DNA from: Bacteroidales bacterium
Lineage (GTDB): Bacteria > Bacteroidota > Bacteroidia > Bacteroidales > P3
DNA length: 64,000 nt
Assembly (NCBI GenBank): GCA_017616895.1
Contig: JAFZXE010000011.1
Span: forward strand, 1 to 64,000
Reading direction: 5' to 3'
A program made the position numbers and the translations under genes. The number at the start of each line of letters is the position of its first letter. The stretch's first letter is position 1. Shown piece by piece: positions 29,663 to 39,687 of the stretch. The notes beneath the pieces are model-generated. The model saw nothing but the letters and a program-made list of their open reading frames with translations, was not told the DNA's origin and did not search any database.

Positions 29663-30469
29663 TTATTTGATTTGTTTTCTTTTCGTACACACCACCTGTC
29701 CTTCGAACTTCACACTCACACGACTATACGAGTCATATCCTGCATGAGGAAGTCCTTTGGAGTAAAATGTCTTGAGGTTTTTGAATTTGCCCTCCAAATT
29801 GTTCGGCGCACCAACGACCACTTCGTGATTGCCCAACCGAGGTTGCATAACCAAATCTCCATTTTCATCAACGAAAATCTGATCGAAGAGTTTATAGTAT
29901 TGATTGACTGGGTCGTCAAGGAATTTTGCCAGCAACCATACGTTTACGATGTCATAGGTTGAGCGGAGTGTGTCTTTTGCGAGTTGTGCAATATCTAGCT
30001 GAGCCGGGTTGCTTTTAAGACGCTGACGGAAATGACCGCTCACAACGGGAACATCGCAATTGGCAGTACGCTTGGATGGAAAACAACGACCATGACGGTC
30101 AATATAGAAATCGCTGCCGTCATAAAACACCCTGGCTATCGGGCGACGCGCAACGATGTTGACGAGTATGCGACCTCCCACGCTTACGGCTGCATGCACA
30201 GTCTCCACGTATGGATTTTTCGCCAAAAACGTCTCTATCGCACGAGTGTTCACATCTTTCACACGACTTGACGTCAGACCTGGGAACTCTTCCAATAGAG
30301 AATTCTCTATCTCAGACGCGGAGACTAGCGCCGTGTACCCACGACTATTGATACTCACAGTAAGACCTCCGACAACAGAACTTGCCCTTATGACACTGGC
30401 CGTCACCAAAGCAGCGATGACTGCCACAATGGAAATTCCAAATAATATTATTTTGCCAGAGCGTTTCAC
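29663..30469 (-). CDS. ftsQ: Cell division protein FtsQ
   Basis: A 268-residue bitopic membrane protein. A short cytoplasmic start is followed by one membrane segment (IILFGISIVAVIAALVTASV). The periplasmic part has a POTRA-like region (VKDVNTRAIETFLAKNPYVETVHAAVS) and a beta domain. It links FtsA/FtsZ to the FtsL and FtsI/FtsW synthase. Sequence conservation is low, but size, topology and position between murC and ftsA are diagnostic. Confidence 0.88.
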   Translation of the reverse strand: MKRSGKIILFGISIVAVIAALVTASVIRASSVVGGLTVSINSRGYTALVSASEIENSLLEEFPGLTSSRVKDVNTRAIETFLAKNPYVETVHAAVSVGGRILVNIVARRPIARVFYDGSDFYIDRHGRCFPSKRTANCDVPVVSGHFRQRLKSNPAQLDIAQLAKDTLRSTYDIVNVWLLAKFLDDPVNQYYKLFDQIFVDENGDLVMQPRLGNHEVVVGAPNNLEGKFKNLKTFYSKGLPHAGYDSYSRVSVKFEGQVVCTKRKQIK

Positions 30470-30506
30470 TGATGCTATTGTTTTATTGCTTGCAGGGTTG
30501 TTTCTA

Positions 30507-31907
30507 TTATTCTGTCGTTAAAAGTTTTTCTATCTGAGGAACCAGCCTGTCAATGTCGCCGGCTCCAAGTGTGACGAGGATATCGGGATATAGCGCTGGG
30601 ATAAGTTCCATCAGCTGTTCCTTGGTCACAAGGTATTTGGAGAGGGTGTCCATCTTGCGAAGTATCATACCCGACGAGACACCAGGCATCGGCTTCTCTC
30701 GGGCTGGGTAAATCGGCAGCAACACAGCCTCGTCAAGTGTAGAAAGAACCTCGGCAAACTGGTCGGCAAAATCCGCAGTACGGCTATACAGATGAGGCTG
30801 AAACACCCCAACGATACGCTTGCCTGGATAAAGGAAACGGATGCTGTCGAGCGTGGCGGCAATCTCTTTCGGATGATGCGCATAGTCGTCTATATAGACC
30901 ACATCCTTTGTCTCGACTCTAAAATCGAACCGACGGCATACACCCTCGTATGATTTTAAACCTGCCCGCAACTCAAATTCATCAAGGCCGCACTCTAAGG
31001 CAACCGCAGCAGCCACCACAGAATTCTCTACATTGTAAAGACTGGTGTGGTGAAGTTCTATATCGTATATCACACCTTTGGGGGTACGCAAATCATAATA
31101 TATGTTACCGCGACTGGTTCTTACGTTCCATGCGTAGTAATCAGCCTCTATACCCGATGTGGTGTATGAAATAATCGGAACTGAGACACCTTCAGATAGA
31201 TTATGACCGTGTCCCTCATGTTCGTGTCCTTCATGCTCATGTTCTTCGCCGTCCGAAAACGCGACTCCTTGTTTGAGGAATAGTTTCCCATCCGACTTTG
31301 TCTGGTTTGCAAACTGAAGGAACGCTTCACGGAGATGGTCATAATCGCCATAGATATCCAAATGGTCAGGGTCTATCGATGTTATCACCGAATAATATGG
31401 ATGAAGCTGCAAAAACGACCTATCATATTCATCGGCCTCCACCACAACAAAATCGCTTTTATTGTCAACGACGATATTGCTCTGGAAATTCTTTGAAATG
31501 CCACCCAGAAATGCGCTACACCCCAGCTTACTCTTTGAAAGCAGGTGTGCTATCATAGTGCTGGTAGAGGTTTTGCCGTGTGTACCAGCAACGGCAATAC
31601 ACTTTTTGCCGTCGGTCAGCTGTCCGAGCATTTGAGACCGTTTCAGCATAAGCCTGCCCGAGCCTTCCGCCCATTTGAACACTGCCGTGTCGCGAGGCAC
31701 CGCAGGTGTATAGACAAAGCACTCAACATTCTTTGGCATAAGCTCGGGATTATCCTCATAGAAAACCTCTATCCCCTCTTTCTCCAACGCAGCCGTGAGC
31801 GGGCTGGGCGTAAGGTCGTAACCCGACACCTGGTCACCACGCAGATGCAGATAGCGCGCTATTGCGCTCATGCCAATGCCTCCTATGCCAATGAAGAAGT
31901 AATTCAT
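30507..31907 (-). CDS. murC: UDP-N-acetylmuramate--L-alanine ligase MurC
   Basis: A 466-residue ATP-dependent Mur ligase adding L-Ala to UDP-MurNAc in the cytoplasm. The N-terminal Rossmann motif is GIGGIGMSA, the P-loop GTHGKTS is at 108-114, and the EADEYDRSF and DDYAHHP motifs are intact. Residues 221-235 are a histidine-rich insertion with six His alternating with Glu and Gly (HEHEGHEHEGHGH). I do not expect this in MurC. Its ATG overlaps the murG stop by one base (TAATG), so translation is coupled. Confidence 0.95.
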   Translation of the reverse strand: MNYFFIGIGGIGMSAIARYLHLRGDQVSGYDLTPSPLTAALEKEGIEVFYEDNPELMPKNVECFVYTPAVPRDTAVFKWAEGSGRLMLKRSQMLGQLTDGKKCIAVAGTHGKTSTSTMIAHLLSKSKLGCSAFLGGISKNFQSNIVVDNKSDFVVVEADEYDRSFLQLHPYYSVITSIDPDHLDIYGDYDHLREAFLQFANQTKSDGKLFLKQGVAFSDGEEHEHEGHEHEGHGHNLSEGVSVPIISYTTSGIEADYYAWNVRTSRGNIYYDLRTPKGVIYDIELHHTSLYNVENSVVAAAVALECGLDEFELRAGLKSYEGVCRRFDFRVETKDVVYIDDYAHHPKEIAATLDSIRFLYPGKRIVGVFQPHLYSRTADFADQFAEVLSTLDEAVLLPIYPAREKPMPGVSSGMILRKMDTLSKYLVTKEQLMELIPALYPDILVTLGAGDIDRLVPQIEKLLTTE

Positions 31908-33013
31908 TATTTTATCAGTTTTTCTATCTCATCCACAATCAGATCTGCCGAATGTCTGACTCCAAGTTTCTTTATATTTGCACTCATCTTTTCTCTCAAA
32001 TCCTCATCTTTGAGTATTTTGTCCAGCACCTCTATGCCTTTTTCGCCACACAGCTTGTCGGCCACGACCTCGGCTGCTCCCTTGTTTGCGAGCGACATAG
32101 CGTTTTTCGTCTGGTGGTCTTCCGCCACATTGGGTGACGGTATCAATATTACAGGTTTTCCCACAAGGCATAGTTCTGATATGGCTATTGCTCCAGCTCT
32201 GGAAACCACTGCATCTGCAGCAGCGTATGCGTAATCCATCTTGCTGACGAACTCATACACCTTGACCCACGGCGTCAACCCCTGACTCTCCACCGCACTC
32301 ACTGCCTCCTTGTACATCCACCGTCCCGTCTGCCATATCAGTTGTATGTCATTCTGTTTGAAGTAGTCAAGGTTTTTAAGTATCATCTCGTTTATGCTTC
32401 TCGCACCCAGGCTTCCGCCGACGGACAGCACCACTCTTTTACTATTGTCCAAATCGAACTCCTTACGACCATCCTCTCGCGAGATTGACAACTCCTCAAT
32501 CTCCTTGCGAACAGGGTTGCCCGTAAAGACTATACGCTCTTTCGGGAAAAACCGCTCCATATTGTCGTATGCCACACAAATTTTCGCAGCTTTTTTTGCA
32601 AGTGTCTTGTTGGTCAGTCCCGCATACGAATTCTGCTCCTGTATCAGTGTGGTATAGCCCATTGCCGAAGCTGTCTTCAGCGTCGGCTCACTGGCAAACC
32701 CTCCAACACCCACCACAATGTCGGGGTTGAATTTCTTGATTATCCCCCTGACCATCAGCCGACTTTTTATCACCTTATACGGCAACATGGCGTTCTTGAC
32801 CAGGTTGGTCAACGTAATCTTACGCTGTAGCCCGGCTATGGGAAGACCTTTTATCTCATAACCTGCCGCTGGGACTTTCTCCATCTCCATTCGTCCTTGC
32901 GCTCCCACAAACAAAATCTCAGCATCCGGCCAGCGTCTCTTTATTGCGTTGGCTATTGCCACTGCGGGGAATATATGCCCACCGCTACCGCCTCCACTGA
33001 TTATTGCTTTCAT
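31907..33013 (-). CDS. murG: UDP-GlcNAc transferase MurG (lipid II synthesis)
   Basis: A 368-residue GT28 glycosyltransferase that converts lipid I to lipid II at the inner membrane face. The N-terminal glycine-rich loop GGGSGGHIFPA, the second SVGGSLGA loop and the sugar-nucleotide site SRAGAIAISEL are all present. It lies 16 bases after ftsW and overlaps murC by one base. Confidence 0.96.
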   Translation of the reverse strand: MKAIISGGGSGGHIFPAVAIANAIKRRWPDAEILFVGAQGRMEMEKVPAAGYEIKGLPIAGLQRKITLTNLVKNAMLPYKVIKSRLMVRGIIKKFNPDIVVGVGGFASEPTLKTASAMGYTTLIQEQNSYAGLTNKTLAKKAAKICVAYDNMERFFPKERIVFTGNPVRKEIEELSISREDGRKEFDLDNSKRVVLSVGGSLGARSINEMILKNLDYFKQNDIQLIWQTGRWMYKEAVSAVESQGLTPWVKVYEFVSKMDYAYAAADAVVSRAGAIAISELCLVGKPVILIPSPNVAEDHQTKNAMSLANKGAAEVVADKLCGEKGIEVLDKILKDEDLREKMSANIKKLGVRHSADLIVDEIEKLIK

Positions 33014-33029
33014 ATTATGCGTTTTTTAG

Positions 33030-34196
33030 TTATTCTGATGTTATTTTTTCCTGCGAATTAGATTTCTGTGCGTTGCGCTCTTCCAGTGCCTTGCGCCGTT
33101 TCAAGTCCTGCGCCACCGACTGTACACCCCCTAAACCTATGCTCATCACTACGTATGCCGAGCCTCCATAGCTGATGAACGGAAGCGTCTGTCCTGTCAC
33201 TGGTATAACACCCACCGACACACATATATGAACCAGCGCCTGAACGTATATGAGAGTTCCCATACCTACGCAAACGAGCTTGCCGAAGAGCTTGTCACAC
33301 TTGCGGGCAACCACCAGGCAACGCAGGTAGAGGAAGGAATAGGCCAATAGTATGGCAATCCCCACAAGGCTGCCAGCCTCTTCCACAATCACTGCATAAA
33401 TAAAGTCATTATGAGCCTGCGTCATCAATCGTCCATGAATGGTATTTCCAATGCCAGCGCCGAACAGTCCCCCACGAGCCACCGCCATATGCGACATATT
33501 CTCCTGGTTGTATATTGTCGGGTCAGGATGTAGCCATTTATCAACTCGGCTAGCCCATGTTTCTGAACGAAAGAGGGGTTTGTCCAGCAACATGTTCACC
33601 AACACAAACACAAGTGCAAGTCCAAGCAATACCAACAGGCATTTGCCCAGCGCACTCTTTTTAACCCCTGCCACATACATCATGATAATGCATACCACAA
33701 AAGTGATAATGGCACTCGACAAGTTCTCTGGGAATATCAACCCACAGGTTACCAAGACAGGTATGAGAGCGATAGGGGCGAAATACTTATCCTCCAGATT
33801 ATCCTTGTATTTTGAGAGTATGGTGGCGAGGAAATACAGCAGGCATATCTTGGCCACCTCTGACGGCTGAATACTACCAATTATCGGTATTCTAAACCAA
33901 CGGCCGCCAAACACAACCAAGACAACAAAAAGAGCGATGATGGAAAGCAGAAATGCGAAAAACGAAAATCGAGAAAAGTACTTGTAGCTAATGCGTCCGC
34001 CTGCCCACACAAAAGCATATCCCATGACGATAAACACCAAATGCCTTAGTGTCGCCAAAAGGGGACTGCGTCCAAGGTCATGCCGAGCCGTGAAACCGAT
34101 TGAGGTATATACAGCAAGCACTGACACTATGGAGAGGAATATGAACACCACCCATATTGCGCGATCACCTTTGACTATGGCCGAGAACTTGCTCAT
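33030..34196 (-). CDS. ftsW: Lipid II polymerase FtsW
   Basis: A 388-residue SEDS-family protein with about ten membrane segments. Conserved patterns include QPSEVAK in the first half and the loop GRLMTQAHNDFIYAVIVEE with the catalytic-region acidic residues. The C-terminal TLPFISYGGSA is the SEDS signature. It polymerises septal glycan together with FtsI. A charged cytoplasmic tail follows. Confidence 0.95.
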   Translation of the reverse strand: MSKFSAIVKGDRAIWVVFIFLSIVSVLAVYTSIGFTARHDLGRSPLLATLRHLVFIVMGYAFVWAGGRISYKYFSRFSFFAFLLSIIALFVVLVVFGGRWFRIPIIGSIQPSEVAKICLLYFLATILSKYKDNLEDKYFAPIALIPVLVTCGLIFPENLSSAIITFVVCIIMMYVAGVKKSALGKCLLVLLGLALVFVLVNMLLDKPLFRSETWASRVDKWLHPDPTIYNQENMSHMAVARGGLFGAGIGNTIHGRLMTQAHNDFIYAVIVEEAGSLVGIAILLAYSFLYLRCLVVARKCDKLFGKLVCVGMGTLIYVQALVHICVSVGVIPVTGQTLPFISYGGSAYVVMSIGLGGVQSVAQDLKRRKALEERNAQKSNSQEKITSE

Positions 34197-34265
34197 CGTT
34201 TTTTCTGTGGATATGTTGTTATGAAGTCGGGCTTGCCTTACAGTCGTATCAACTTGAAGCTTAAA

Positions 34266-34805
34266 TCACAACTCACACACTTCCCTGCGGAATGCAGCCC
34301 CGGAGTCTTTCACCGAAACTCCGCTCTGAGTTGACGGAGAGTATATCACAGTGGCCGTCTCAACATTTCCATACAGAGCGCGATTAACCGCATACTCCAT
34401 TGACGGACAGTCTATAATCTGCGATACCACACCATCGAATGCTTGATGCAACGACTCGGCATGTTCTCCGACACAAAGTATCATCTTGACCTTTTGTGAG
34501 ACGCAGGTCTTCAGTTTCCTGTAATCGATGCTGTCGCTGGAACCATTCGCAATCCATATTATAGGACCCTCGGTTGACTCCAAGGCATACCATGTGGCAT
34601 TTACATTGCACGAAGCAGCGTCATCCACAAAACATTTGTCCTGAATTCTTGCCACAAACTCCATCTTATGGGGAATGTCATCCAGATGCTTGAAACAGTC
34701 ACGCAAACCCTGGTTACGAATCTTGATGAGTTGTGCACGGTTTACTGCTGCCAAACCTGAATGGTTAGTACTTGTAATTTGACGTGTTATGGTTTCTATT
34801 CCCAT
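34266..34805 (-). CDS. murD: Truncated MurD: C-terminal domain only
   Basis: A 179-residue product in the exact position of murD between mraY and ftsW. It aligns by eye to the last ~180 residues of Bacteroidota MurD: HKMEFVARI, NVNATWYALES, PIIWIANG, KMILCVGE, then a final FRREVCEL. The N-terminal UDP-binding domain and central ATPase domain (GTNGKTT) are missing. Only 37 bases separate it from mraY, so they are deleted rather than frameshifted. The normally conserved DSKATN reads DDAASCN and SPACAS reads SPSTQS, so catalytic residues are also lost. It cannot be a working D-glutamate ligase. It is either decaying or kept for a structural role; an active murD must be elsewhere. Confidence 0.8.
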   Translation of the reverse strand: MGIETITRQITSTNHSGLAAVNRAQLIKIRNQGLRDCFKHLDDIPHKMEFVARIQDKCFVDDAASCNVNATWYALESTEGPIIWIANGSSDSIDYRKLKTCVSQKVKMILCVGEHAESLHQAFDGVVSQIIDCPSMEYAVNRALYGNVETATVIYSPSTQSGVSVKDSGAAFRREVCEL

Positions 34806-34842
34806 TGTTATGATTATTTATTTGATTATCGATTATTTTGAA

Positions 34843-36018
34843 CTATCTGAGTTTCAATGTCACAATACTCACTATTGCGAGCAGGACTGCTATAATTATG
34901 AAACGCTGTACAACTTTCTCCTCTGCCTGCCCTGTTTTCTGGAAGTGGTGATGCAGCGGTGTCATTCTATAAGGTCTCTTATCCACTGGCACTGCCTCGC
35001 TTGGCTTCAGATGATGACGTTTACGGTATATCTTGCAGAACGTGGTTTGATGTATAACCGAAAGATCCTCGAACAGATATATACCGCACAGAAGCGGAAG
35101 CAGCAGTTCCTTGTGTATAAGCAATGCAAAAACAGCGATTATACCTCCTATTGTAAGCGAGCCTGTATCTCCCATGAATATTTGTGCTGGATGGCTGTTA
35201 AACCACAAGAATCCCAACAGAGCTCCGACAAATGACGATATAAACATTGTCAACTCTCCAATATGAGGCAGATATGCTATGTTCAGGTAGTTTGCCATGA
35301 CAATATTGCCCGAAAGCCAAGCCAGAATGGCAAGTGCGCCTCCCACCGTAGCCCCCACTCCACTGGCCAGTCCGTCTATACCGTCTGTAAGATTAGCGGC
35401 ATTCGACACCGCCGTCACAACAAATATCGCCACCAGCACAAATACCAGCCACACCCACTTCTCGGCCCATTCTCCCATCCAGCTGACCAACCATACGTAG
35501 TCAAACTCGTTGTTCTTGACAAACGGTATGGTAGTCTTGGTTGTAGAAATCTCTGGGTGGAACACAATCAGAAGTCCGACCACCAAACCCAGAGCCACTT
35601 GACCTATGACTTTGTAGCGTCCAGCCAGACCTTTCTTGCTCACCTTCTTTTTCATATAGTCATCCAGAAAGCCTATCAACCCAAGCCACAGTGTCGTGCA
35701 AAGCATGATGATAATATATATGTTGTCGAGCTTTGTGAACAAAAGTGACGGCACTACTATCGCGGCAATAATTAGCAAACCGCCCATCGTTGGGGTATTT
35801 GCTTTCTGATTTGCACCCTCAAGTCCCAACTCCGTGCGTACAACATCCTTCATGTGCAACTTGTTTCCAATCCATCTAATGAACGGCTTTCCACACAACA
35901 GCATGATAAGCAGCGACGAGATGAAACAACACGCCGCACGGAAAGAAATATACTGGAACACACCTGCTCCGGGAAAGTTGTATGCGCGATCCAGCCAGTC
36001 AAATAGGTAGTATAACAT
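34843..36018 (-). CDS. mraY: Phospho-N-acetylmuramoyl-pentapeptide transferase MraY
   Basis: A 391-residue polytopic membrane enzyme with about ten helices. It transfers phospho-MurNAc-pentapeptide to undecaprenyl phosphate (lipid I). Catalytic motifs present are DDY at 119-121, NAANLTDGIDGLA at 206-218, FMGDTGSL, and the cytoplasmic His motif MTPLHHHF. It lies 43 bases after murE. Confidence 0.96.
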   Translation of the reverse strand: MLYYLFDWLDRAYNFPGAGVFQYISFRAACCFISSLLIMLLCGKPFIRWIGNKLHMKDVVRTELGLEGANQKANTPTMGGLLIIAAIVVPSLLFTKLDNIYIIIMLCTTLWLGLIGFLDDYMKKKVSKKGLAGRYKVIGQVALGLVVGLLIVFHPEISTTKTTIPFVKNNEFDYVWLVSWMGEWAEKWVWLVFVLVAIFVVTAVSNAANLTDGIDGLASGVGATVGGALAILAWLSGNIVMANYLNIAYLPHIGELTMFISSFVGALLGFLWFNSHPAQIFMGDTGSLTIGGIIAVFALLIHKELLLPLLCGIYLFEDLSVIHQTTFCKIYRKRHHLKPSEAVPVDKRPYRMTPLHHHFQKTGQAEEKVVQRFIIIAVLLAIVSIVTLKLR

Positions 36019-36061
36019 TGTGTTTGTTTTATTGATTCAAATCAGTTGTTTTTTATTTCTC

Positions 36062-37513
36062 TTAATCGTTCAAGAATTTCCCCACTTCCTCCTTGTCGTC
36101 AAAGTGGCTACGCACCCCATTCACCTCTTGATACTTCTCATGGCCCTTTCCTGCCACCAGTATTATGTCGCCGTCCTTTGCCGTCATGCACGCAGTCTTA
36201 ATAGCCTGCCGCCTGTCGCTGATTCGCAAAGCCTGTCGCTGTTCGTCAGACGTAAGCCCGGCATACATGTCGTCCAATATGGATTCAGGATTTTCTGTAC
36301 GGGGATTGTCCGATGTCAGAATCACTATATCGCTTTTGCGCACAGCTATCTGTGCCATCTCTGGACGCTTGGTCTTGTCCCTGTCTCCACCGCAGCCTAC
36401 CACTGTGATAAGCCGCTGCTGTTTTTCCCTTATCGCATTGATGGTGTCTATCACATTCTCAAGAGCATCGGGTGTGTGCGCATAATCCACAATTGCGGTC
36501 ACACCTTTGCCGTTGATATACTCAAATCTACCCTCTGCCGCCGAAAGCGTGCTAAGCAGACGCAAAGCCTCCAACTTATCTATACCGCAAAGCACAGCCA
36601 CACCGTATATCGCTGTCACATTATAGGCGTTGAAACGCCCCACCAGACGTACCCACACCTCACATCCGTTGAGTTCAAGGTGAAGTCCCTGGAAGGTGTT
36701 TTCTATTATCTTGCAGCCGAAATCGGCATTACCCCTGAGCGAATATGTAGAGACCGTCGCCTTGGTGTTCTGCACCATAACCATGCCGTTGCGGTCATCC
36801 TTGTTGACCAACGCGAAAGCCCCTGCCGGCAGCATGTCGAAGAAGCCTTTCTTGGCTTCGATGTAGGCTTTCATGGTTTTGTGGAAATCCAAATGGTCAT
36901 GGGTTATATTACTGAACACTCCGCCATAAAATGTCAAGCCTCCAATACGATGCTGCACCACCGCATGTGAACTCACCTCCATAAAGCAGTAGTCGCAGCC
37001 TTGCTTGACCATCTCCGAAAGCAGTCGGTTCAACTCCAATGCATCGGGCGTCGTGTGTGTCGTTGGAATATCCTGCTCGTCAATCTTGTTCACTATCGTG
37101 GATATCAACCCCACATGGTGTCCTGCCAGTCGGAACATTCGGTGCAGAAGCGTGACCGTTGTTGTCTTTCCGTTGGTTCCGGTCACTCCAACCAGTTTTA
37201 TCTGCCTGGAAGGATTGCCGTAGTAGTTTGAAGCCATGTCCCCAAGTGCCGCACTGCTGTCGGACACCACAATATATGACACCTCTGGATTCAAGCTGCC
37301 GGGCAACTCTTCACAAACCACAGCCACAGCACCCTGACTTACCGCCTGGTCAATATACTTGTGTCCATCGACATGCACTCCTCTTTGTGCCACAAAAAGT
37401 GATCCGCTACCTACAGCGCGTGAGTCAAATGTGACACTCTTTATTTCTCTCTCCGAGAAATTGTGTCTTTCACAATCAAGTCCTGCTATTATCCTGGTCA
37501 ACTGCATTTTCAA
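36062..37513 (-). CDS. murE: UDP-MurNAc-tripeptide synthetase MurE, meso-DAP type
   Basis: A 483-residue Mur ligase. The P-loop TGTNGKTT is at 111-118, SSHA near 181-184 and DYAHTPDALE near 343-352. The specificity motif DNPR at 402-405 indicates meso-diaminopimelate rather than lysine as substrate. It overlaps the upstream ftsI by four bases (ATGA type), indicating coupling. Confidence 0.96.
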   Translation of the reverse strand: MKMQLTRIIAGLDCERHNFSEREIKSVTFDSRAVGSGSLFVAQRGVHVDGHKYIDQAVSQGAVAVVCEELPGSLNPEVSYIVVSDSSAALGDMASNYYGNPSRQIKLVGVTGTNGKTTTVTLLHRMFRLAGHHVGLISTIVNKIDEQDIPTTHTTPDALELNRLLSEMVKQGCDYCFMEVSSHAVVQHRIGGLTFYGGVFSNITHDHLDFHKTMKAYIEAKKGFFDMLPAGAFALVNKDDRNGMVMVQNTKATVSTYSLRGNADFGCKIIENTFQGLHLELNGCEVWVRLVGRFNAYNVTAIYGVAVLCGIDKLEALRLLSTLSAAEGRFEYINGKGVTAIVDYAHTPDALENVIDTINAIREKQQRLITVVGCGGDRDKTKRPEMAQIAVRKSDIVILTSDNPRTENPESILDDMYAGLTSDEQRQALRISDRRQAIKTACMTAKDGDIILVAGKGHEKYQEVNGVRSHFDDKEEVGKFLND

Positions 37514-39669
37514 AAATTATTTCTAAGTGTAAGCTGTACCTTGCTGCCCGATTTGAGCTTGGTGCCGTGCGCGACATCTTGCTTCACGACTCGCCCAAGT
37601 CCCTCGAATCTCGCTCTGAGACCTCGTTTCTCCAGTGCTGCAATGGCTTGGCGTACTGTCATATTTCGGCAATCTGGCACCACGCCATTTTCTCCATCGG
37701 CTATCGCTTTCGCCTCGGTGGTGTTCATCCGTTTTACTCCCGACCTGCTACCGACCTCTATCTTTCCGTTCTCTAGTTTGTTGTCAAGCGCCACCACACA
37801 ATCCGAAATCTTCTTGAACACTGGAGCTGCTGCCGAACGTCCGTATGCTGGCACATTCTTAACCACAACCAGACAGGTATAGCGCGGATTCTCAGCTGGG
37901 AAGTAGCCCGCAAACGAGGCATTGAACACACCGGGCGAGTTAAGGTTGACCGATGTACCGGTCTTGCCAGCTATACCGTAGCTGTTGTCCTTTATGTTGT
38001 CGCCCGTTCCATGTTCCACCACGTTTACCAGCAGGTCGTTGATGGTCTTCAGGGACTTTTTATCGCATATCGACTCGCGCATCACCACGGGTTTTATCTC
38101 CTGTCTTTCGCCATTCTTTATTATAGCCTTGCAAAACAGGGGTTTCATCATTTTACCGCCATTGGCAAGTGCGTTGTAGAACGTTATCAGCTGCATAGCC
38201 GAAATGGATTGGGCATAGCCGAAGCACAACCCCAAAAAGTCGCGCTGAGATAGAGTAATGTCGTTCACTATCGGCTTGTATTCGCCAGTCTTCAGGTCAA
38301 GATGCAGCACATCGTATGGAAACACCTTTTCCATAAGTCTGCTCAAATCGCCTCTCCTGTTGTTATAGTTCTGCCATCCGAGCTCGCACATAGCCACATT
38401 GCTTGATATGGTGATAGCTTCCTTCAACGAGATGGTGTCCTTGCGAATCTTCCGTGTCGCTGGGTCTTTGTACAGGAAGTGGTCGTCTTTAATCTCTCCA
38501 TCCTGTCTCCCTGTGAAGTTTTTCACACAGGCGCGTATCCTCATTGCGGTATCGATTGTTATCGACGAGTCGTTCATCATGGCAGTCAACAACACCGTCT
38601 TTATAGTCGAACCGGGATTATAGAGGTCCGAGCAGGCTATGTTTTTGTCTGGCAACTCGCGATACTCTCCATACACGCTGTCCCATGCAAGGTTGCTGCA
38701 TGCCAGCACATATCCTGTTGCGGCCTCCATCAATATAGCGCAACCGCTGCTACGCGACGTTCCGCCACTTCTGTGCAACGCCTGACGCAGCGCAGTTTCA
38801 GCGATGTCCTGATACCTCGTATCAATGGTCGCCACAATGTCTGATCCGTCGATGCGTTCTTTTTTCTGCTTGTCTCGAGCCAGCGTATCGGAAGCCGACT
38901 GTCCCTCATAATCCACCGCTGTGACTGGAATCCACACTCCACGGGCGAGACGGCGGCACTCGTAAAGGCCGTCCTGTCCGGCCAGCACATTGTTATAGTA
39001 CCCCTCCAATCCAGTCGAAAGCCTGTGGTCGTTATACCCGAACCCTATGCAGTTTTCTGCCAAATTGCCGTATATATGCTCCCTGTTCTGCCTTATCACA
39101 CTGGTTCCGTCTCCCATCAGCTTCACCACAAAACGGCCCCAACCGTCAAAATGCACTATCTTGTCCCATGTGGTATATGGGATGTTGCGTTCTATCAAGA
39201 AACACCTCGACGGTTTCTCCTTTGCCCGCTCCGAGTCGAAACGGTCTCTATAGTACTGGGCGTCGCGTCCCGGTCTCTCCAACTCTGCCAACAATGCACA
39301 CACCGTATCTATCACAGGTTTGTATAGCGAGTCTGGCAATATTTTCGCCATCACCGTATGTCCGAGTGAATCCTTCACTTCCCGTCCCTTTTTGTCGCGC
39401 ACCACTCGGCTACCCATATCCACATACAGATTGCAGATAGGTATTGTCGTGGCCATTATCTTGCCGTCCGACGAATATATATTGCCTCTCCGTGCCTCAT
39501 CTACAATCTCTTCAGCCTCATGCTTCTCCGCTATATCCAGCCACATCTTCCGCTGCACCAACTGTATTCTTATGAAGCCACCAATGACAAACAAGCCCGC
39601 CACCATAAGCAGTATATATACTATGGTCATGCGTTGCAGTTGTTTCTTGTCTCCGTCAGCGTGTGGCAT
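37510..39669 (-). CDS. ftsI: Septal transpeptidase FtsI/PBP with PASTA domain
   Basis: A 719-residue class B penicillin-binding protein. A single N-terminal membrane helix (~15-32) anchors the protein. A dimerisation domain and the transpeptidase domain follow, with STIK at 354-357, SSN at 422-424 and KTGT at 569-572. All active-site motifs are intact. The C-terminal ~65 residues form one PASTA domain (VVPDCRNMTVRQAIAALEKRG), as in SpoVD-like PBPs of Bacteroidota. It cross-links septal peptidoglycan with FtsW. Confidence 0.95.
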   Translation of the reverse strand: MPHADGDKKQLQRMTIVYILLMVAGLFVIGGFIRIQLVQRKMWLDIAEKHEAEEIVDEARRGNIYSSDGKIMATTIPICNLYVDMGSRVVRDKKGREVKDSLGHTVMAKILPDSLYKPVIDTVCALLAELERPGRDAQYYRDRFDSERAKEKPSRCFLIERNIPYTTWDKIVHFDGWGRFVVKLMGDGTSVIRQNREHIYGNLAENCIGFGYNDHRLSTGLEGYYNNVLAGQDGLYECRRLARGVWIPVTAVDYEGQSASDTLARDKQKKERIDGSDIVATIDTRYQDIAETALRQALHRSGGTSRSSGCAILMEAATGYVLACSNLAWDSVYGEYRELPDKNIACSDLYNPGSTIKTVLLTAMMNDSSITIDTAMRIRACVKNFTGRQDGEIKDDHFLYKDPATRKIRKDTISLKEAITISSNVAMCELGWQNYNNRRGDLSRLMEKVFPYDVLHLDLKTGEYKPIVNDITLSQRDFLGLCFGYAQSISAMQLITFYNALANGGKMMKPLFCKAIIKNGERQEIKPVVMRESICDKKSLKTINDLLVNVVEHGTGDNIKDNSYGIAGKTGTSVNLNSPGVFNASFAGYFPAENPRYTCLVVVKNVPAYGRSAAAPVFKKISDCVVALDNKLENGKIEVGSRSGVKRMNTTEAKAIADGENGVVPDCRNMTVRQAIAALEKRGLRARFEGLGRVVKQDVAHGTKLKSGSKVQLTLRNNF

Positions 39670-39687
39670 ACCTTATTCCCGTTTAAT

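Noticed and set aside
34266-34805. Sequencing frameshift as cause of short murD
   Set aside because: Only 37 bases lie between it and mraY, so the missing ~270 codons are absent, not out of frame.
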